DNA of 64,000 nucleotides from positions 124,001 to 188,000 of the forward strand of contig NZ_JBLZMW010000007.1 in the NCBI RefSeq assembly GCF_048553275.1, read 5' to 3'. Positions 23,006 to 31,588 of the stretch are shown here, in pieces. The position numbers and the translations under genes are program-made. Source of the stretch: Pacificoceanicola sp048553275 (GTDB lineage: Bacteria > Pseudomonadota > Alphaproteobacteria > Rhodobacterales > Rhodobacteraceae). How positions within the stretch are numbered: position 1 is the stretch's first letter; each line of letters opens with the position of its first letter. The notes beneath the pieces were generated by a model. It did no database searches and was not told where the DNA came from. It saw only the letters and a program-made list of their open reading frames with translations.

Positions 23006-25855
23006 TTATTCCGCCGCTTCGGCGTAGTCTTCCATCGGCGGGCAGGTGCAAATCAGGTGCCGGTCGCCGTATACGTTGTCCACCCGATTGACCGGCGGCC
23101 AGTATTTGTCCACCCGGAATGCGCCCGGCGGGAAGCAGCCCTGCTCCCGCGAGTACGGACGATCCCAATCTCGCACGAGATCTTCCATCGTATGCGGCGC
23201 GTTCTTCAAGGGGTTGTTTTCCTTGTCGATCTCGCCCGCTTCGATCTGACGGATCTCCTCACGGATCGACAGCATCGCATCACAGAAACGATCCAGCTCG
23301 GCCTTGGTCTCGCTCTCTGTCGGCTCCACCATCAGTGTCCCGGCAACCGGCCAGCTCATGGTCGGTGCGTGGAAGCCCGCATCCATCAGGCGCTTTGCGA
23401 TGTCTTCCACGGTCACGCCGGCGCTCTTTTCGAACGGCCGGGTATCGAGGATGCACTCGTGCGCCACACGCCCATTGCCGCCGCGATAGAGTACGTCATA
23501 GGCACCCTCCAGCCGTTTCGCGATGTAGTTGGCGTTCAGGATCGCCACGCGTGTCGCCTGCGTCAGACCCTCGCCGCCCATCATCAGGATATAGGCCCAT
23601 GAGATCGGCAGCAGCGATGGCGAGCCAAAGGCGGCCGCCGACACCGGCCCAACAGAGCCCGGCTTCACCGGATCACCCGGCAGATGCGGTTCCAGGTGCG
23701 CCTTCACACCGATCGGCCCCATGCCAGGACCACCGCCGCCATGCGGAATGCAAAACGTCTTGTGCAGGTTCAGGTGGCTGACATCACCGCCAAGATCCCC
23801 GGGCCGCGACAGGCCGACCATCGCGTTCATGTTGGCCCCGTCGATATAGACCTGCCCGCCATGCTCGTGCGTGATGTCGCAGACCTCTTTCACCGTCTCC
23901 TCGAACACGCCGTGTGTCGACGGGTAGGTGATCATGCAGGCCGCCAATTCATCCGAGAATTTCTCTGCCTTTGCGCGGAAATCCTCGATATCGATCGACC
24001 CGTGGTTATCGCATTTCACGGCAACCACCTTCCAGCCAACCATCTGGGCGCTGGCCGGGTTGGTCCCGTGGGCGTTGACCGGGATCAGACAGACATTGCG
24101 ATGCCCCTGTCCACGGGCGACCTGCCAGTCGCGGATGGTCAGCAGACCGGCGTATTCGCCCTGCGCCCCGGAGTTGGGCTGCATTGAGAAAGCGTCATAC
24201 CCAGTGATGGTGCAGAGCTTCCGCGACAGATCGCCGATCATTTCCTCGTAGCCCCTCGCCTGATCCTTCGGCGCATAGGGGTGCATGGTCGAGAACGCGC
24301 TCCAACTCACCGGCATCATCTCGGCGGCGGCGTTCAGCTTCATGGTACAGGAGCCAAGCGGAATCATCGCCCGGTCCAGCGCCAGATCGCGGTCCGCGAG
24401 GCGGCGCATATAGCGCATCATCTCGGTCTCGGCCCTGTTCATGTGGAACACGTCATGTTGCAGATAGGTGCTTTGTCGGACCAGCCCGTCGGGAATGCGA
24501 TAATCCGGCGTGAAATCCTCATCCTTACGCACAAGGCCGAAGGCGCGCCAGACCGCCTCGATGGTTTCGGGCCGGGTCCGCTCGTCCAGCGTGATGCCGA
24601 CCTTGCTCTTGCCGACGCGGCGCAGGTTGATCCCCTCGCGCACGGCCGCCTGCAGGACACCGCGCTGCAGCAGGCCCACATCCACGGTGACCGTATCGAA
24701 ATAGGCTTCCGGCTCTACCTTGAAACCCGCCGCCTCCAGCCCCTTGACCAGACGCACGGTCTTGCGATGGATGCGCTGTGCGATAGCACGCAGCCCCTTC
24801 GGCCCGTGGAACACCGCATAGAATCCCGCCATCACGGCAAGCAGCGCCTGCGCGGTACAGACGTTCGACGTCGCCTTCTCGCGCCGGATGTGTTGCTCGC
24901 GCGTCTGCAGGGACAAGCGATAAGCACGATTGCCATGGCTGTCGATGGAGACACCCACGATCCGCCCCGGCATGTTGCGCTTGTAGGCATCGCGGCAGGC
25001 CATATAGGCGGCGTGCGGACCGCCATAGCCTATCGGAACGCCAAACCGCTGGGTGCTGCCCACCGCAATATCCGCACCCATCGCGCCCGGCTCCTTCAGC
25101 AGGCAAAGCGCCATGGGGTCGGCCGTCATGATCGCAATCGCCTTGGCCTCGTGCAGGCGTGAAATATCATCGCCGAAATCGCGCAGGTGGCCGTATGTGC
25201 CGGGATACTGGAAGATCGCGCCAAACACCGTCTGCGGATCGAGCGCCTCGGGCGCGCCGACAATCACCTCGATTCCCAGAGGCTCGGCGCGGGTTTTCAT
25301 CACGGCGATATTCTGTGGATGGCAGTTCTCGTCGATGAAAAACGCCCTGGCCTTCGACTTGGCCACCCGCTGCGCCATGGTCATCGCCTCGGCACAGGCT
25401 GTCGCTTCATCGAGCAGGGAGGCGTTCGCCACTTCAAGCCCCGTCAGATCGCAAACCATCGTTTGATAGTTGAGCAGAGCCTCCAGCCGCCCCTGCGAAA
25501 TCTCCGGCTGATACGGCGTATAAGCCGTGTACCAGGCCGGGTTCTCGAAAATATTGCGCTGAATGGCCGGCGGCGTGACCGTCCCGTGATAGCCCTGCCC
25601 GATCAGGCTGGTCATCACCTTGTTGCGGCCAGCGACTTCGCGCATCCGGAACAGCAACTCGCTCTCTGACAACGGCTTGCCGAAATCCAGCGGCGCCGCC
25701 TGCCGGATCGCTCCCGGTACCGTCTCCTCGATCAGCGTGCCAAGATCGGTCACACCGAGCGCCTCCAACATCTCGGCCATTTCTTCCGGCGAAGGCCCGA
25801 TATGCCGCCGGTTGGCGAAATCATAGGGCAAATAATCAATCGGTTCGTAGCTCAT
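23006..25855 (-). CDS. gcvP: Glycine dehydrogenase (aminomethyl-transferring), P protein, single-chain type
   Basis: PLP enzyme of the glycine cleavage system that decarboxylates glycine and loads the aminomethyl group on the lipoyl arm of GcvH. At 949 residues it is the fused form with two homologous halves. Seen are the N-terminal FANRRHIGPSPEEM, IGQGYHGTVTP, the glycine-rich IPLGSCTMKLNAAAEM at the start of the second half, and the PLP lysine region LNLHKTFCIPHGGGGPGMGP. Start at ATG 25855 with GGAGG seven bases upstream. Last gene of the gcvT-gcvH-gcvP unit, before the shared terminator. Confidence 0.96.
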   Translation of the reverse strand: MSYEPIDYLPYDFANRRHIGPSPEEMAEMLEALGVTDLGTLIEETVPGAIRQAAPLDFGKPLSESELLFRMREVAGRNKVMTSLIGQGYHGTVTPPAIQRNIFENPAWYTAYTPYQPEISQGRLEALLNYQTMVCDLTGLEVANASLLDEATACAEAMTMAQRVAKSKARAFFIDENCHPQNIAVMKTRAEPLGIEVIVGAPEALDPQTVFGAIFQYPGTYGHLRDFGDDISRLHEAKAIAIMTADPMALCLLKEPGAMGADIAVGSTQRFGVPIGYGGPHAAYMACRDAYKRNMPGRIVGVSIDSHGNRAYRLSLQTREQHIRREKATSNVCTAQALLAVMAGFYAVFHGPKGLRAIAQRIHRKTVRLVKGLEAAGFKVEPEAYFDTVTVDVGLLQRGVLQAAVREGINLRRVGKSKVGITLDERTRPETIEAVWRAFGLVRKDEDFTPDYRIPDGLVRQSTYLQHDVFHMNRAETEMMRYMRRLADRDLALDRAMIPLGSCTMKLNAAAEMMPVSWSAFSTMHPYAPKDQARGYEEMIGDLSRKLCTITGYDAFSMQPNSGAQGEYAGLLTIRDWQVARGQGHRNVCLIPVNAHGTNPASAQMVGWKVVAVKCDNHGSIDIEDFRAKAEKFSDELAACMITYPSTHGVFEETVKEVCDITHEHGGQVYIDGANMNAMVGLSRPGDLGGDVSHLNLHKTFCIPHGGGGPGMGPIGVKAHLEPHLPGDPVKPGSVGPVSAAAFGSPSLLPISWAYILMMGGEGLTQATRVAILNANYIAKRLEGAYDVLYRGGNGRVAHECILDTRPFEKSAGVTVEDIAKRLMDAGFHAPTMSWPVAGTLMVEPTESETKAELDRFCDAMLSIREEIRQIEAGEIDKENNPLKNAPHTMEDLVRDWDRPYSREQGCFPPGAFRVDKYWPPVNRVDNVYGDRHLICTCPPMEDYAEAAE

Positions 25856-25968
25856 CCCAAAGCCTCCGTCAGACACGGGCAACCGCCCGGTGCTTCTTCT
25901 TGGCAGAAATACTCAATTTCATCGGGGGAACCCGGCGCCAATGAACGGCCGGATCCCGCGAAACGGTC

Positions 25969-25996
25969 CGTAGGGCGGGGCTTTGCCCCGCACCCC
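25969..25996 (-). repeat. 28-bp GC-rich dispersed hairpin repeat, copy 2
   Basis: Lies in the 147-bp space between gcvH and gcvP, six bases after the gcvH stop, in the same orientation to the stop codon as copy 1 at 9950-9977. On the minus strand it reads GGGGTGCGGGGC, AA, AGCCCCGCCCTACG, one base different from copy 1. The rest of this spacer holds no gene; it carries the gcvP ribosome site and a CGGGGGAACCC stretch. Confidence 0.8.
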
Positions 25997-26002
25997 GTCC
26001 CA

Positions 26003-26365
26003 TCACTCGCCGATGAAATCCTTGTAGGCCGCCTCGTCCATGTAGTCGTCCATGGCGCTCAAATCCTCGACCTTCATCTTGAAGAACCACGCGTCGCCTT
26101 CGGGGTCCTCATTCACTTTGCCCGGATCCTCGACGATGGCTTCATTCACCTCGACGATCTCGCCATCGAGCGGTGCCAGAATATCAGACGCCGCCTTCAC
26201 CGACTCGATCACAACGACCTCGTCGTCCTTGGCAACTTCCGTATCCACATCCGGCAGTTCCACAAACACCACATCGCCCAGCTGCTCCGCCGCGTGCTTG
26301 GTGATGCCCACGACAACCAGATCACCCTCGATTTCCAGCCACTCGTGTTCTTCGGTGTATTTCAT
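26003..26365 (-). CDS. gcvH: Glycine cleavage system H protein
   Basis: Lipoyl carrier shuttling between GcvP, GcvT and the L protein. The 120 residues begin MKYTEEHEWLEIEGD and contain the lipoylation site in VVVIESVKAASDILAPLDGE (lysine of ESVKA, about residue 59), and end in the AYKDFIGE tail. Start at ATG 26365 with AGGAG upstream; the frame is open further upstream but only as a shadow of gcvT. Middle gene of gcvT-gcvH-gcvP, 19 bp after gcvT and 147 bp before gcvP. Confidence 0.96.
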   Translation of the reverse strand: MKYTEEHEWLEIEGDLVVVGITKHAAEQLGDVVFVELPDVDTEVAKDDEVVVIESVKAASDILAPLDGEIVEVNEAIVEDPGKVNEDPEGDAWFFKMKVEDLSAMDDYMDEAAYKDFIGE

Positions 26366-26384
26366 ATCCGTTTCTCCTGTTGGA

Positions 26385-27509
26385 TTATCTCTTGAAGCCT
26401 GCCGGAACGAAGGGCAGCTTGGCAACCTGAACCGGCATGCGCTTGCCGCGCACCTCACCGAAAAGCGTTGTACCCACCTCGGACAGGGCACTTGGGACAT
26501 AGCCCATGGCCACCGGTCCACCGACTGTCGGGCCAAAGCCGCCGGACGTCACACGGCCAACCGCCTTACCGCCCTCCGCTTCGGCGAAGATCTCGACGCC
26601 TTCGCGCATCGGGGCGCGCCCCTCCGGCTGCAGGCCGACGCGCCGGACCGGCGTCCCCTCAGCCAAATCCTTCAGAATTCGGTCAGCGCCCGGAAAGCCG
26701 CCTTCCCGCGCCCCGCCACTGCGGCGAACCTTCTGGATGGCCCAGGTCAGCGCGGCATCCACCGGTGTTGTTTCACTTGAAATATCATGGCCATAGAGAC
26801 AAAGCCCCGCCTCCAGCCGCAACGAATCCCGCGCGCCAAGACCAATCGGCGCGACAGTCTCATCGGCAAGAAGCGCCCGCGCGAGTTCGACCGCATCGCC
26901 ATTGGGCACGGAAATTTCAAAGCCGTCTTCGCCGGTATAGCCCGACCGCGACACCCAGCATTCCGCACCGGCAATCGTGACGGTCGCCACATCCATGAAC
27001 CGCATCCCGGCCACATCGGGGCAGAGCGCAGACAGTGCCGCCGCCGCGCCCGGCCCCTGCAGCGCCAGAAGCGCCCGGGTCTCGATCAATTCGACCGTAA
27101 CGCCTTTTGGCTCCAGCGCGGCCGTCATGCGCGCCACATCCGCATCCTTGCAGGCCGCGTTGACGACCACGAACAGGTGATCGCCGCGATTGGCGATCAT
27201 CAGGTCGTCTTCTATGCCACCGCTGTCGTTCGTGAAGAAGCCATAGCGCTGGCGCCCCTCGCCAAGGCCGATCACATCGACCGGCACGAGGCTCTCCAAC
27301 GCCGCTGCCGCTCCGTCGCCACGCAGCACAACCTGCCCCATGTGCGAGACATCGAACAGACCGGCCTGCGCGCGGCAGTGCTGGTGCTCCTTGAGCACGC
27401 CCATGGGATATTGCACCGGCATCTCATAGCCGGCAAACGGCACCATCTTGGCGCCTAGCTCCAGATGCAGATCAAACAAAACTGTCTTTTTCAGGTCGTC
27501 TTCGGCCAT
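26385..27509 (-). CDS. gcvT: Glycine cleavage system aminomethyltransferase, T protein
   Basis: Transfers the methylene group from GcvH to tetrahydrofolate with release of ammonia. The 374 residues show LGAKMVPFAGYEMPVQYP (about 18-35), CRAQAGLFDVSHMGQ (about 45-59), the folate-site aspartate region in VPVDVIGL, VSRSGYTGEDGFEISVP and GLGARDSLRLEAGLCLYGHD split across the fold. Start at ATG 27509 with GGAGG upstream. First gene behind a tandem glycine riboswitch. Confidence 0.96.
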   Translation of the reverse strand: MAEDDLKKTVLFDLHLELGAKMVPFAGYEMPVQYPMGVLKEHQHCRAQAGLFDVSHMGQVVLRGDGAAAALESLVPVDVIGLGEGRQRYGFFTNDSGGIEDDLMIANRGDHLFVVVNAACKDADVARMTAALEPKGVTVELIETRALLALQGPGAAAALSALCPDVAGMRFMDVATVTIAGAECWVSRSGYTGEDGFEISVPNGDAVELARALLADETVAPIGLGARDSLRLEAGLCLYGHDISSETTPVDAALTWAIQKVRRSGGAREGGFPGADRILKDLAEGTPVRRVGLQPEGRAPMREGVEIFAEAEGGKAVGRVTSGGFGPTVGGPVAMGYVPSALSEVGTTLFGEVRGKRMPVQVAKLPFVPAGFKR

Positions 27510-27518
27510 ACGCCCTCC

Positions 27519-27537
27519 GGTCCGTCACTCCCGGACC
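27519..27537 (-). promoter_or_regulatory. Hairpin abutting the gcvT ribosome binding site
   Basis: On the minus strand GGTCCG (27537-27532) and CGGACC (27524-27519) form a 6-bp stem with a seven-base loop, directly followed by GGAGG (27518-27514) and the gcvT ATG. A second strong hairpin, GGCGCGG/CCGCGCC at 27566-27586, lies between it and the riboswitch. Neither has a T-run. They are the likely expression platform, acting on translation. Confidence 0.5.
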
Positions 27538-27591
27538 ACGGCTTGCGCAGGGGTGCGGGCATTTCGGCGCGGACTTATCCCGCGCCATCCA

Positions 27592-27748
27592 TGCCCCCTC
27601 TGTCCTTTGGCCTGAGATCGTTATCCCTTCGGCGGGCGCATCCGGGCGCCACTCTCCAGAGTGTCAGATATCGCAACGGTCCTGTGGCCTGAGAGTTTCC
27701 GGGGCGGTTGCTCCTTCGGCACCGGCATCTCCACCGGTTCTCCCATCA
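27592..27748 (-). ncRNA. Tandem glycine riboswitch upstream of gcvT
   Basis: Two glycine aptamers in series on the minus strand. The first (about 27748-27676) contains GGTGGAGATGCC, GCCGAAGGAGCAACC and CTCTCAGGCCACAGGACCG. The second (about 27668-27592) contains CTCTGGAGAG, CGCCGAAGGGATAACGA and TCTCAGGCCAAAGGACAGAG. These are the conserved GGAGA, GCCGAAGG and CAGG-AAGGACAGA elements of the glycine aptamer. It lies 82 bp upstream of gcvT and 24 bp after the Rrf2 gene. Glycine binding is expected to switch on gcvTHP. Confidence 0.95.
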
Positions 27749-27771
27749 CGATGAGCGCATGGATAAGCGAG

Positions 27772-28254
27772 TTATTCTGCGGTGGCAAGATCAGCCTGTG
27801 ACGTCGCAACGTGGCAGGGCTGCACTGGCTGTAAAATGTGCATCAAAGGTGCATTGTCGCAGATCAATGCATCAAGACTGATCGGATCAAGCGTCGCGTA
27901 GAAAGCCCCGGCCGCGTCGTTCAAAGCAGTTCGCAGACGGCAGGCCTCGGTCAATGGACAGGTGTTGTCCACATCCGCAAAGCACTCGGCCAGCGGCACC
28001 GGCGCCTCAAGAGCGCGAAAGATCTCGCCGATGTGAATCTGATCCGCAGGCCGCGACAATTCCAACCCGCCATTGCGGCCCCGCTGCGTGTGCAGATAAC
28101 CCAGCTGAGCCAGCTGATTGATGATCTGCGCAAGATGGTTTTCCGACGCATTGCAGGCCCTGGCGATCTCTGCTTTTGTCACAAGGCGACCGGGGTTGAC
28201 CGCGCAGAACATCAGCACACGCATGGCAATGTTGGTTCGTTTGGTTACCCGCAT
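27772..28254 (-). CDS. Rrf2-family regulator, NsrR-like
   Basis: 160-residue winged-helix regulator, probably with an iron-sulfur cluster. The N-terminal MRVTKRTNIAMRVLMFCAVN and the recognition part NASENHLAQIINQLAQLGYL followed by RGRNGGLELSRPA are typical of NsrR. Three cysteines in ECFADVDNTCPLTEACRL (C-x7-C-x5-C) are the likely cluster ligands, and the following RLRTALNDAAGAFYATLD matches the dimer helix. NsrR usually senses nitric oxide; the spacing of the first two cysteines is wider than in E. coli NsrR. Start at ATG 28254; 61 bp upstream lies an FNR-type site. The glycine riboswitch and gcvTHP follow on the same strand. Confidence 0.82.
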   Translation of the reverse strand: MRVTKRTNIAMRVLMFCAVNPGRLVTKAEIARACNASENHLAQIINQLAQLGYLHTQRGRNGGLELSRPADQIHIGEIFRALEAPVPLAECFADVDNTCPLTEACRLRTALNDAAGAFYATLDPISLDALICDNAPLMHILQPVQPCHVATSQADLATAE

Positions 28255-28314
28255 CGGATTGCCTTTTGCTCGGAAAGTCCCAAGTGTTCCTATACCGATC
28301 GCGGCAAAGCCGGA

Positions 28315-28328
28315 TTGACATACATCAA
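28315..28328. promoter_or_regulatory. FNR/DNR-type binding site
   Basis: TTGACATACATCAA fits the palindromic TTGAY-N4-RTCAA pattern of FNR-family regulators. It is 61 bp upstream of the NsrR-like gene and 21 bp upstream of the divergent gamma-glutamylcyclotransferase-like gene, so it could serve either. FnrL, NnrR or DnrD would be the candidates; none is encoded in the window. Confidence 0.6.
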
Positions 28329-28348
28329 TACGAGGCCGCTTATTCTTC

Positions 28349-28912
28349 ATGTGTGATGCATATTTTTTTGGATATGGCTCTCTGGTCAACACCTTAACGC
28401 ACGGATACGACCCGGTTTTCCGGGCAACGGCGCGGAACTGGCGGCGCGCATGGCGCTACACTCCGGATCGCTCGGTTGCCTATCTGACCGCGATTCGCGC
28501 GCCGGGTCACAGCATCGACGGCCTGATCGCTCCTGTACCCGCAGAGGGCTGGGCCACCCTGGACCTGCGCGAGGCGGCCTACGACCGGCTCCCAGCAGGC
28601 CATGAGGTTCATCACGAGGCGCAGGCCTCTGACATCGCGATCTATGCCATAGATCCGGCGCGCCTGCATCGGCCCGACGACGATCACCCGGTACTCATGT
28701 CCTACCTCGATGTCGTTCTTCAGGGCTATCTGCGCGTGTTTGGCGAAGCTGGCGCGCAGGACTTCATCGACACGACCGACGGTTGGGACGCACCGATCCT
28801 CGACGACCGGAGCGATCCCGTCTATCCCCGCGCACAATCGCTCACCCGCGACGAGCGGATCTTCGTTCGGGACGCCCTGCGTGCGCTCGATTGCAAGGTC
28901 CTGGTCCGGTGA
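28349..28912 (+). CDS. Gamma-glutamylcyclotransferase-like family protein
   Basis: 187 residues of the GGCT/ChaC-type fold. The N-terminal FFGYGSLVN motif (about 6-14) forms the substrate-binding loop, followed by WRRAWRY and VAYLTAIRAPGHSIDGLIAPV. Family members split gamma-glutamyl amino acids to 5-oxoproline, or glutathione in ChaC proteins. The C-terminal third is longer than in minimal family members. The start is ATG 28349. Its stop overlaps the GTG of the following membrane protein gene (GTGA at 28909-28912), so the two are coupled. Confidence 0.75.
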   Translation: MCDAYFFGYGSLVNTLTHGYDPVFRATARNWRRAWRYTPDRSVAYLTAIRAPGHSIDGLIAPVPAEGWATLDLREAAYDRLPAGHEVHHEAQASDIAIYAIDPARLHRPDDDHPVLMSYLDVVLQGYLRVFGEAGAQDFIDTTDGWDAPILDDRSDPVYPRAQSLTRDERIFVRDALRALDCKVLVR

Positions 28913-30147
28913 GCCTGTCCAAGTACCTCATGCTCGCGCTGCGCCTGTCGCGCAATCTCGGGGTGCGGGCGCTTCTGATGACCCTGCTCGCGCTCGTTTC
29001 TGTCTTCGTCGCGCCGCTGTTCGACTGGCTGATCTCCGACGCACTGAAGGAACGCTTCGGACAGGAGGCGGTGCTGCCGGTTCTGACCATCCTCGCCTCG
29101 TCGATGCTCACCGTGACCACCTTCTCTCTCGGGGTCATGGTTCAGGCGTTTCAGAGCGCCTCGTCCCAGGCCACGCCCCGCGCCTACCGGATTTTGATGC
29201 AGGACGGCACAACCCAGACGGTGCTGGCAACCTTCGTCGGGGCCTTTCTGTTTTCGCTTACTGCCATCGTCATGTTCCGCGCCGATATCTACGATGATGC
29301 CGCTTCGGTTGTGATCTTCTTCTTCACCCTTTTCGTGATCGCCGCGATCATTCTCGCTATCCTGCGCTGGATTGGCCATCTGTCCCGGCTTGGCAGCATG
29401 GACCATACGCTGAACCTCGTCGAAAAGGCGGCCCAACCGCCGCTCAGGGCGCTATCGACGCATCCCGCGCTTGGCGGCGTGCCATCGGCACAGGCCGAAC
29501 GCCCGCCGCCGCGGACATTTCCCGTCACCGCGCCGCACTCCGGCTATCTGCAGTTCGTTGACATGCCAAGCCTCAACGATCTGCTGTCGGAGGCCGAGGC
29601 CCGGCTCTGGCTCATGGCTCCGCCAGGGCACTATGTCATTAAAGGTGACACCATCGCGGAGCTGAACATCGCGGGCGACGATCTGGCCCGAAAGGCGCAG
29701 CCGATGTTCACCATCGGCAAGACCCGCTCGCTCGAACAGGATGCCCGCTTTGGCCTCATGGTGCTGGCAGAGATCGCCACGCGGGCGCTTTCACCGGGCA
29801 TCAACGATCCCGGCACCGCCATCGACGTCATCCACCGGCTGATGAACCTGCTGCAATCCTGCCCCGGGCCCTCGGAGGAGCCGCCGCAATTCAGCCGGAT
29901 CATCGCGCCGCAGGTGGCGGCGGATGATCTTGTGCAGGATGCCTTCGATACCATCGCCCGCGATGGCGCGGGACGCATCGAAGTGGTCACACAATTGCGT
30001 CATGCGCTGGACCGGCTGGAAGAGTGCGATTGGCCCGCTATGGCCGAAGCCGCGCGGGCCCACCGGCACTATGCTCTCGATCAGGCAGACGTGCACATCC
30101 CCGCCGAGGCGGACCGCGATGCGCTCAACCTCTCCAGCCGCGATTAA
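28909..30147 (+). CDS. DUF2254 family membrane protein
   Basis: 412 residues. The N-terminal part holds four hydrophobic helices (about 15-35, 55-80, 100-122 and 130-155), followed by a soluble C-terminal part with SGYLQFVDMPSLNDLL, the GHYVIKGDTIAELN stretch and LSPGINDPGTAID, all typical of DUF2254. No biochemical function is established that I know of. Starts with GTG 28909, overlapping the previous gene. Convergent with gltX, the two stops overlapping by 4 bases. Confidence 0.85.
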   Translation: MSLSKYLMLALRLSRNLGVRALLMTLLALVSVFVAPLFDWLISDALKERFGQEAVLPVLTILASSMLTVTTFSLGVMVQAFQSASSQATPRAYRILMQDGTTQTVLATFVGAFLFSLTAIVMFRADIYDDAASVVIFFFTLFVIAAIILAILRWIGHLSRLGSMDHTLNLVEKAAQPPLRALSTHPALGGVPSAQAERPPPRTFPVTAPHSGYLQFVDMPSLNDLLSEAEARLWLMAPPGHYVIKGDTIAELNIAGDDLARKAQPMFTIGKTRSLEQDARFGLMVLAEIATRALSPGINDPGTAIDVIHRLMNLLQSCPGPSEEPPQFSRIIAPQVAADDLVQDAFDTIARDGAGRIEVVTQLRHALDRLEECDWPAMAEAARAHRHYALDQADVHIPAEADRDALNLSSRD

Positions 30148-31478
30148 CCGGCCAGGCTCTTTGCCGGAACCTTCTGAAGCAACGGCATCACATCGGCCAT
30201 CTCCGGGCCCCGCTCTTGACCGGTCAGCGCCTTGCGAAGCGGCATGAACAGACCTTTGCCCTTGCGGCCCGTCGCGTCCTTTACCGCGGCGGTAAAGCTG
30301 CCCCAGGTTTCGGTCGTGTACGGCGGGTCCGGCAGCAGGCCCATCGCTTCGGCGATAAAGTCCTTGTCCTCGTCGGCCACCATCGGCTCCGCACCATCGC
30401 GGAACAACGCCCACCATGGCGCCATATCCTTGCGTGTAGTGATGTTCTCGCGCACGACCTTCCAGAACAGCGCCGCTTTGTCTTCCGGAACGCCCAGCGC
30501 CTCGACATCATCCCTGATCGTCTCGAACGGCAACTGATGCAGCTTCTTCGCGGTCAGCGGATAGAGGTCCTCGACGTCGAATTTCGTCGGGGCCGAACCG
30601 AACTGCTCCAGTTCAAAGCCGTCTGCAATTTCGTCCATCGACATCCGCAGTTCCACCGGCTGGCTCGACCCGAGCCGTGCCATCAGGCTCAGCAGCGCCT
30701 CCGGCTCCACCCCGGCCTCGCGCAGATCGCGCAGCGCCAGCGTGCCCAGTCGCTTGGACAACGACTCGCCCTGCGGCCCGGTCAGCAGCGAATGGTGGGC
30801 GAATGACGGCGGCGTGCCGCCCAGCGCCATGATCATCTGAATCTGCGTCGCGGTGTTGGTCACATGGTCGTTGCCGCGCACCACGTGGGTGATGCCCATC
30901 TCGATATCGTCGACCACGGAAGCCAGCGTATAAAGGAATTGCCCGTCGGCCCGGATCAGCACCGGGTCCGAAACCGATGCTGCATCGATCGACACTTCGC
31001 CAAGAATACCGTCCGGCCAGACAATCCGCTCTTGATCGAGCTTGAACCGCCAGACGCCATCGCCGCGTTCCGCGCGAAGCTCTGCCTTCTCCTCGTTCGA
31101 CAGCGCCAGCGCCGCGCGGTCATAGACCGGCGGTTTGCCCATGTTCAGCTGCTTCTTGCGCTTGAGGTCAAGCTCCGTGGGCGTCTCCCACGCCTCATAG
31201 AACCGCCCCATATCGCGCAGGCGCTGTGCGGCGTCCTCGTACCGGTCCAGCCGCGCCGATTGCCGCTCCACACGGTCCCACGTCAGGCCGAGCCATTCGA
31301 GGTCCTGCTTGATCGCGTCGACGTATTCTTCCTTCGAGCGCTCCGGATCGGTGTCGTCGATGCGCAGCACGAATTGACCGCCGGTCTTGCGGGCGATGAG
31401 ATGGTTGAACAGAGCGGTGCGCAGGTTGCCGACATGGATGTATCCGGTGGGCGAGGGCGCGAAACGAGTGACGGTCAT
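30144..31478 (-). CDS. gltX: Glutamate-tRNA ligase
   Basis: Class I aminoacyl-tRNA synthetase charging tRNA-Glu (and possibly tRNA-Gln, later amidated). The 444 residues carry the HIGH-like motif in FAPSPTGYIHVGNLRTALFN (H and G at about residues 12-14), the KMSKS-like GESLSKRLGT (about 235-244) and a C-terminal anticodon-binding part. Start at ATG 31478 with GGAGG six bases upstream; an earlier in-frame ATG at 31511 gives an odd leader. Many alphaproteobacteria have two gltX genes; this looks like the shorter, HVGN-type copy, but which one cannot be settled here. Confidence 0.93.
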   Translation of the reverse strand: MTVTRFAPSPTGYIHVGNLRTALFNHLIARKTGGQFVLRIDDTDPERSKEEYVDAIKQDLEWLGLTWDRVERQSARLDRYEDAAQRLRDMGRFYEAWETPTELDLKRKKQLNMGKPPVYDRAALALSNEEKAELRAERGDGVWRFKLDQERIVWPDGILGEVSIDAASVSDPVLIRADGQFLYTLASVVDDIEMGITHVVRGNDHVTNTATQIQMIMALGGTPPSFAHHSLLTGPQGESLSKRLGTLALRDLREAGVEPEALLSLMARLGSSQPVELRMSMDEIADGFELEQFGSAPTKFDVEDLYPLTAKKLHQLPFETIRDDVEALGVPEDKAALFWKVVRENITTRKDMAPWWALFRDGAEPMVADEDKDFIAEAMGLLPDPPYTTETWGSFTAAVKDATGRKGKGLFMPLRKALTGQERGPEMADVMPLLQKVPAKSLAG

Positions 31479-31588
31479 GGCAGTGCCTCCTGATCCGGCG
31501 GGTGTTTTCATACTGCCGGTGATTTGTCCAGATTAGGCTTTCGCCCCGCACGCTCCCTTGCCATGATACCGGTAACCAAGAGGTTTGC

